From NCBI GenBank assembly GCA_039545295.1, contig BCIK01000007.1, positions 751,835-815,834 of the forward strand: a DNA stretch of 64,000 nt, written 5' to 3'. The translations under genes and the position numbers were made by a program. Each line of letters opens with the position of its first letter. Positions within the stretch are counted from its first letter, which is position 1. The stretch is from Udeniomyces pyricola. Taxonomy: Eukaryota; Basidiomycota; Tremellomycetes; Cystofilobasidiales; Mrakiaceae. The notes beneath the pieces are model-generated. The model was not told where the DNA came from and ran no database searches. It worked only from the letters and a program-made list of their open reading frames with translations. This document shows, piece after piece, positions 61,269-64,000 of this stretch.

Positions 61269-62584
61269 ACTGTAGACTCTAGGTCAACCGAGGCGCGTCG
61301 CTCGTCCTTGTAGGGGAGGGGAGGAGAGGGGGGGGGGGGAGCCCTCAAAGCATAGTAGGCAGGTGTCGCAAAATGCTCTAGATGACATTCGGTTGAACGG
61401 GGTCAAGGTGGTGGTAGATGTGAAGTGGGTCTGGTCGCTAGTTGCTCAAATTCCCCGAGAGGAAGGAGGTTTTGTTTTTCATCATTAGACCTCGTTCTTT
61501 CGAGGCGAACCGCCCGCGGATCATTGGGGATATGATTCGAGAGCGCGATAGGAACCTCGACACGGAGGGAGGAGAATGAGGAGTATATGCCAACGATTAT
61601 ATGTATCCAAATGTACCCTTTTGTTATGCTGGGTATGTTTTTACCTTATTTCATGTACATGTCTTATGTACTTTTTTTTTCTGTTTCAATCTTAATTTTT
61701 ATTATTATTATTTTTATAATTTTTTTGGGCTCAAATCATGTGCACTATTTTTCATCGTCATCCTCACGAGCGTTATACTACCATCTAGCTTGTTTTGAGG
61801 CTCGTACGGACGCTACACAAGCGGCAGAAATCTGTGGGAACCACGTTCAAAATTCGATGTACATGAATATACATAAAACAGTGCTCTAACGCAGAAACGG
61901 CCTTTTCCGCGGTCTAGCAGCGGAAAGCCTTCAGACTCCGCGCTCCGAACGCGGAAATTCCGCGTTCTTGTTTCCATAGTGTAAACTTGAAGATAAGCGG
62001 TCTTGAACCTGATTCCACCTGCTTAGCAGGCGTAAGGATGTCAGGTCTGGATCGGGACCACTTTACTTCCGAGAACATCCTGTTGAGCCATGTTCCTGGA
62101 TATCCTCTGGCTTTTACCTGACCTCTCGCGCCTTACGCCTTACATATGCGGAATGTATATATGCCACATATCTTCAACTCTTAGGTGAATGAGGTGCGCG
62201 TGTGCATACGATCCGATAAGCATGTCCTAACAAATGCAATGACATGTATATAGAGCGAGTAGCTAGGTGTAATTCGTTCGAACAGTATGTCTCTTTCGGT
62301 GAAGAGCTAGGGAGGGAAACGCGAGACATGAAAGTTGGTGGAAAAGGAATGGAGCACATAAAGCGTTAGAAGAGGTAGGTAGGTACACGAGACTAGCAAA
62401 AGACAGAGACAGCACACATAAGACCCAAAAAGCGTAAAATAAGACAAAGAAGACAGAGAAAAACTGAAGAGACTATGCCGACGCATCGACCAAGCCAGAT
62501 TGAGCCGTTCTTCTCTCCTTCCTACCCTCTGCCCTCCCGTCCTTCCCTCTCTAGTCGTTCCACCTGTGAAAGGGGCTTCCAGGA
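61269..62584. other. Intergenic region, AT-rich, with palindromic GC island
   Basis: Contains a 12-nt G run (61328-61339), an AT-rich stretch at about 61580-61760 with many T runs, and then a compact GC-rich cluster of CCGCG/CGCGG motifs at about 61889-61970 that includes a perfect palindrome. The remainder, to the 3' end of the next minus-strand gene, is unremarkable. No gene seen. Confidence 0.55.
61947..61967. repeat. Perfect 10-bp-arm palindrome
   Basis: GAACGCGGAA and TTCCGCGTTC flank a single central A. Further partial copies (GCGGAAA, TTTTCCGCGG) lie within the preceding 60 bp. It could be part of a small terminal-inverted-repeat element or a binding site; I see no target-site duplication. 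Confidence 0.8.
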
Positions 62585-64000
62585 TCACTGTACTCCATCA
62601 ATCTTGATCCATTCGCCCGCGACAAATGCACACCCTCCCTTCCTGGCAACAGCCTCGTCACAGCAGGCAGTTGCGCTCTGATTCGACACCTGACAGCTCA
62701 GCATGGGCGGCAAAGTACTATCGTCCGTATCTTCGCCACCGATAGGGAGACTGCCCGGCATCGGTCCTAAGAGGGGATGGTATGAAGGACCTTTTCCTCG
62801 CAGAGAGTACGAGTTGAGAGAATTGGTCGCTGACGGTGCAGCGAGTGCCGGGTTGGAGCTAGAAGATGTTGGCGTGGATGAGGTCGAGGAGAGATTTGTA
62901 GGCAGGTACGAAGAAGTGGTATAGATATGCGGTTGCGACGAAGGCAACACACTCTGTGAAGAGGGCGAAATAGATAACGGGGGACAATCTGGAGCTTGAC
63001 GAGGAAGAGGAAGGTGCGTGGAAGGCTGAGGTAGCTGAGAGTCGCGTCGTGATGGAAGCAGATCGGGATCTTGTTGATACGAAGAAGATGACGCCAACAG
63101 TATCGGCTCGGTCAGGTTACGTCGGTGAAAGCTGGAAGTTTGGTGCTGCTGTTGTTGCTGCTGCTGCTGATGATGATGGTTAGATGGGAAGGTCTTGACG
63201 GGATCGCCGAACAGCTGTTGTCGTTGCTGCTGAACAAATAAATGAGGCTGGGAGAGATGCGAGAGATCAGGCTTTGGGGGCGGAGGGATTGAATAACTAT
63301 TAAGGGAAGCATGCTGAGCTGAACTAGGTCGAGATTGGGTGCCGATCTGGTGGGTATCGGTGCCATTGCTCGGACCGGGCCAAAAAGCGGAAGCGTCATC
63401 AAGATTGAGTGGGGTGTTTACTGAGCCGTTGAGAGAGGCTGTTGTGGGGTCAGATGTAGTGGCAAAAGAAGAGCAACTAACAGGAACGATGTTGAAAGGG
63501 GTGCAGATGCGGCGATCGTGAAAGGAGGGGGGGGGGGGGACGGGCCGGTCTGTCAGCGCCACCGTGTCTGATCAGGTTCATCAGCAGATTGCTCTCAATG
63601 AGTAAGCTACATATCACTCACTCGAACAAGCCGGCACAACAGGGCTCCTCGTCTTCCTGTGGATCATCGTCGGACGTGGTATCAACCTCGTTGGTCGCCG
63701 TTCTTGCGTCCTCGGTCATTCCAGCTACACCCGTGCCTCCAAAGACAACCCGATCGACCAGGCATTTCGCACGCTTTTTGCCCGCCGAAGAAGGTAGTAA
63801 TGTCATAGTCGAGGTGGAAGGAGAAACTGAGGCAGCAGCAGCGGGCCTTGCGCATTCACTCGGGGAAGCAGCCAAAGCAGGAGGACAAACGGAGGAGGAA
63901 GAGGTTCCGCCGCAGCCTCGTTTACCGCCGCATCCGCCACTCTCGGGAGGAGAGGCCAAGCGAGCGCGTTTTGTGGATTTTGGTGGTACGATATGTTTTT
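62585..64000 (-). CDS. C-terminal part of a Cys-, Ser- and Gln-rich protein (partial)
   Basis: The gene continues beyond the right window edge, so its start is missing. The upstream exon (63627 to the edge) has a Lys/Arg-rich start, a Gly/Cys cluster (SGGCGGKRGCGG), KKRAKCLVDRVVFGGTG and ends with an acidic stretch and EPCCAGLF. A GTGAGT donor follows at about 63626. The last exon, in the frame of HDRRICTPFNIVPVSCSSFA, contains a Gln run after FPSNHHH, long Ser/Pro stretches and the Cys-containing end LSCQVSNQSATACCDEAVAR...GEWIKIDGVQ-stop. The obvious splice does not keep frame, and a 13-nt G run (63527-63539) lies just inside the exon. Cys clusters in a Ser/Gln-rich protein suggest a regulator, possibly copper-sensing, but no DNA-binding domain is in view. 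Confidence 0.55.

Noticed and set aside
61587..61889. Hydrophobic plus-strand frame of 100 codons resembling a membrane protein
   Set aside because: It is a by-product of an AT-rich, T-run stretch (Phe/Ile/Tyr-rich) with no splice or start context and no family resemblance.

Overview
This window is nuclear DNA from a fungus, almost certainly a basidiomycete and probably a yeast-like or smut/rust-relative lineage. The placement rests on protein families recognised from memory and on gene style, not on a database search. Most genes are broken by many short GT-AG introns (roughly 45-140 nt) with clear junctions. Coding sequence is GC-moderate and intergenic DNA holds long homopolymers, especially C/G runs of 9-26 nt. 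I see no bacterial-style operons, CRISPR arrays, rRNA, complete tRNAs or intact transposons.

Layout. 0.8-15 kb: a large SNF2 ATPase/RING ubiquitin ligase of the Irc20/SHPRH type (minus) shares a 290-bp promoter with an Rsc9-type chromatin-remodelling subunit (plus), followed by an SMP-30/regucalcin-type lactonase. 15-22 kb: POL12, the B subunit of DNA polymerase alpha-primase, converges on an SH3-domain protein. 22.9-30 kb: an unrecognised multi-exon gene, a makorin-type CCCH/RING ubiquitin ligase and a secreted alpha/beta hydrolase. 30.7-36 kb: a CaMK-group protein kinase and a microsomal-type epoxide hydrolase. 37-44.8 kb: a giant, serine/proline-rich fungal protein of about 2,000 residues with a conserved helical core. 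46-53 kb: an NAD(P)-dependent extended SDR with a substituted catalytic tyrosine, and a CDKN3/KAP-like dual-specificity phosphatase with a long Gln/His-rich N-terminal extension. 54-58.8 kb: a small single-pass membrane protein and a Kv-beta-like aldo/keto reductase that has an in-frame upstream start encoding a mitochondrial-type presequence. 59-61.3 kb: an unrecognised gene whose reading frame is interrupted at a G-run and at an in-frame stop. 62.6-64 kb: the 3' end of a Cys-, Ser- and Gln-rich protein that runs off the window.

Functionally these are mostly independent housekeeping genes, with a loose theme of genome maintenance and chromatin at the left end (Irc20-like, Rsc9-like, Pol12) and of small-molecule oxidation, reduction and hydrolysis through the middle and right (lactonase, epoxide hydrolase, hydrolase, SDR, AKR). 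I found no convincing undescribed multi-gene system. The most checkable oddities are the SDR Tyr-to-Phe change, a GC-AG intron in POL12, paired ACGCGT boxes before POL12, the dual-start reductase and the interrupted gene at 59-61 kb. Exon boundaries quoted are read by eye; where I could not make the frame join I say so.
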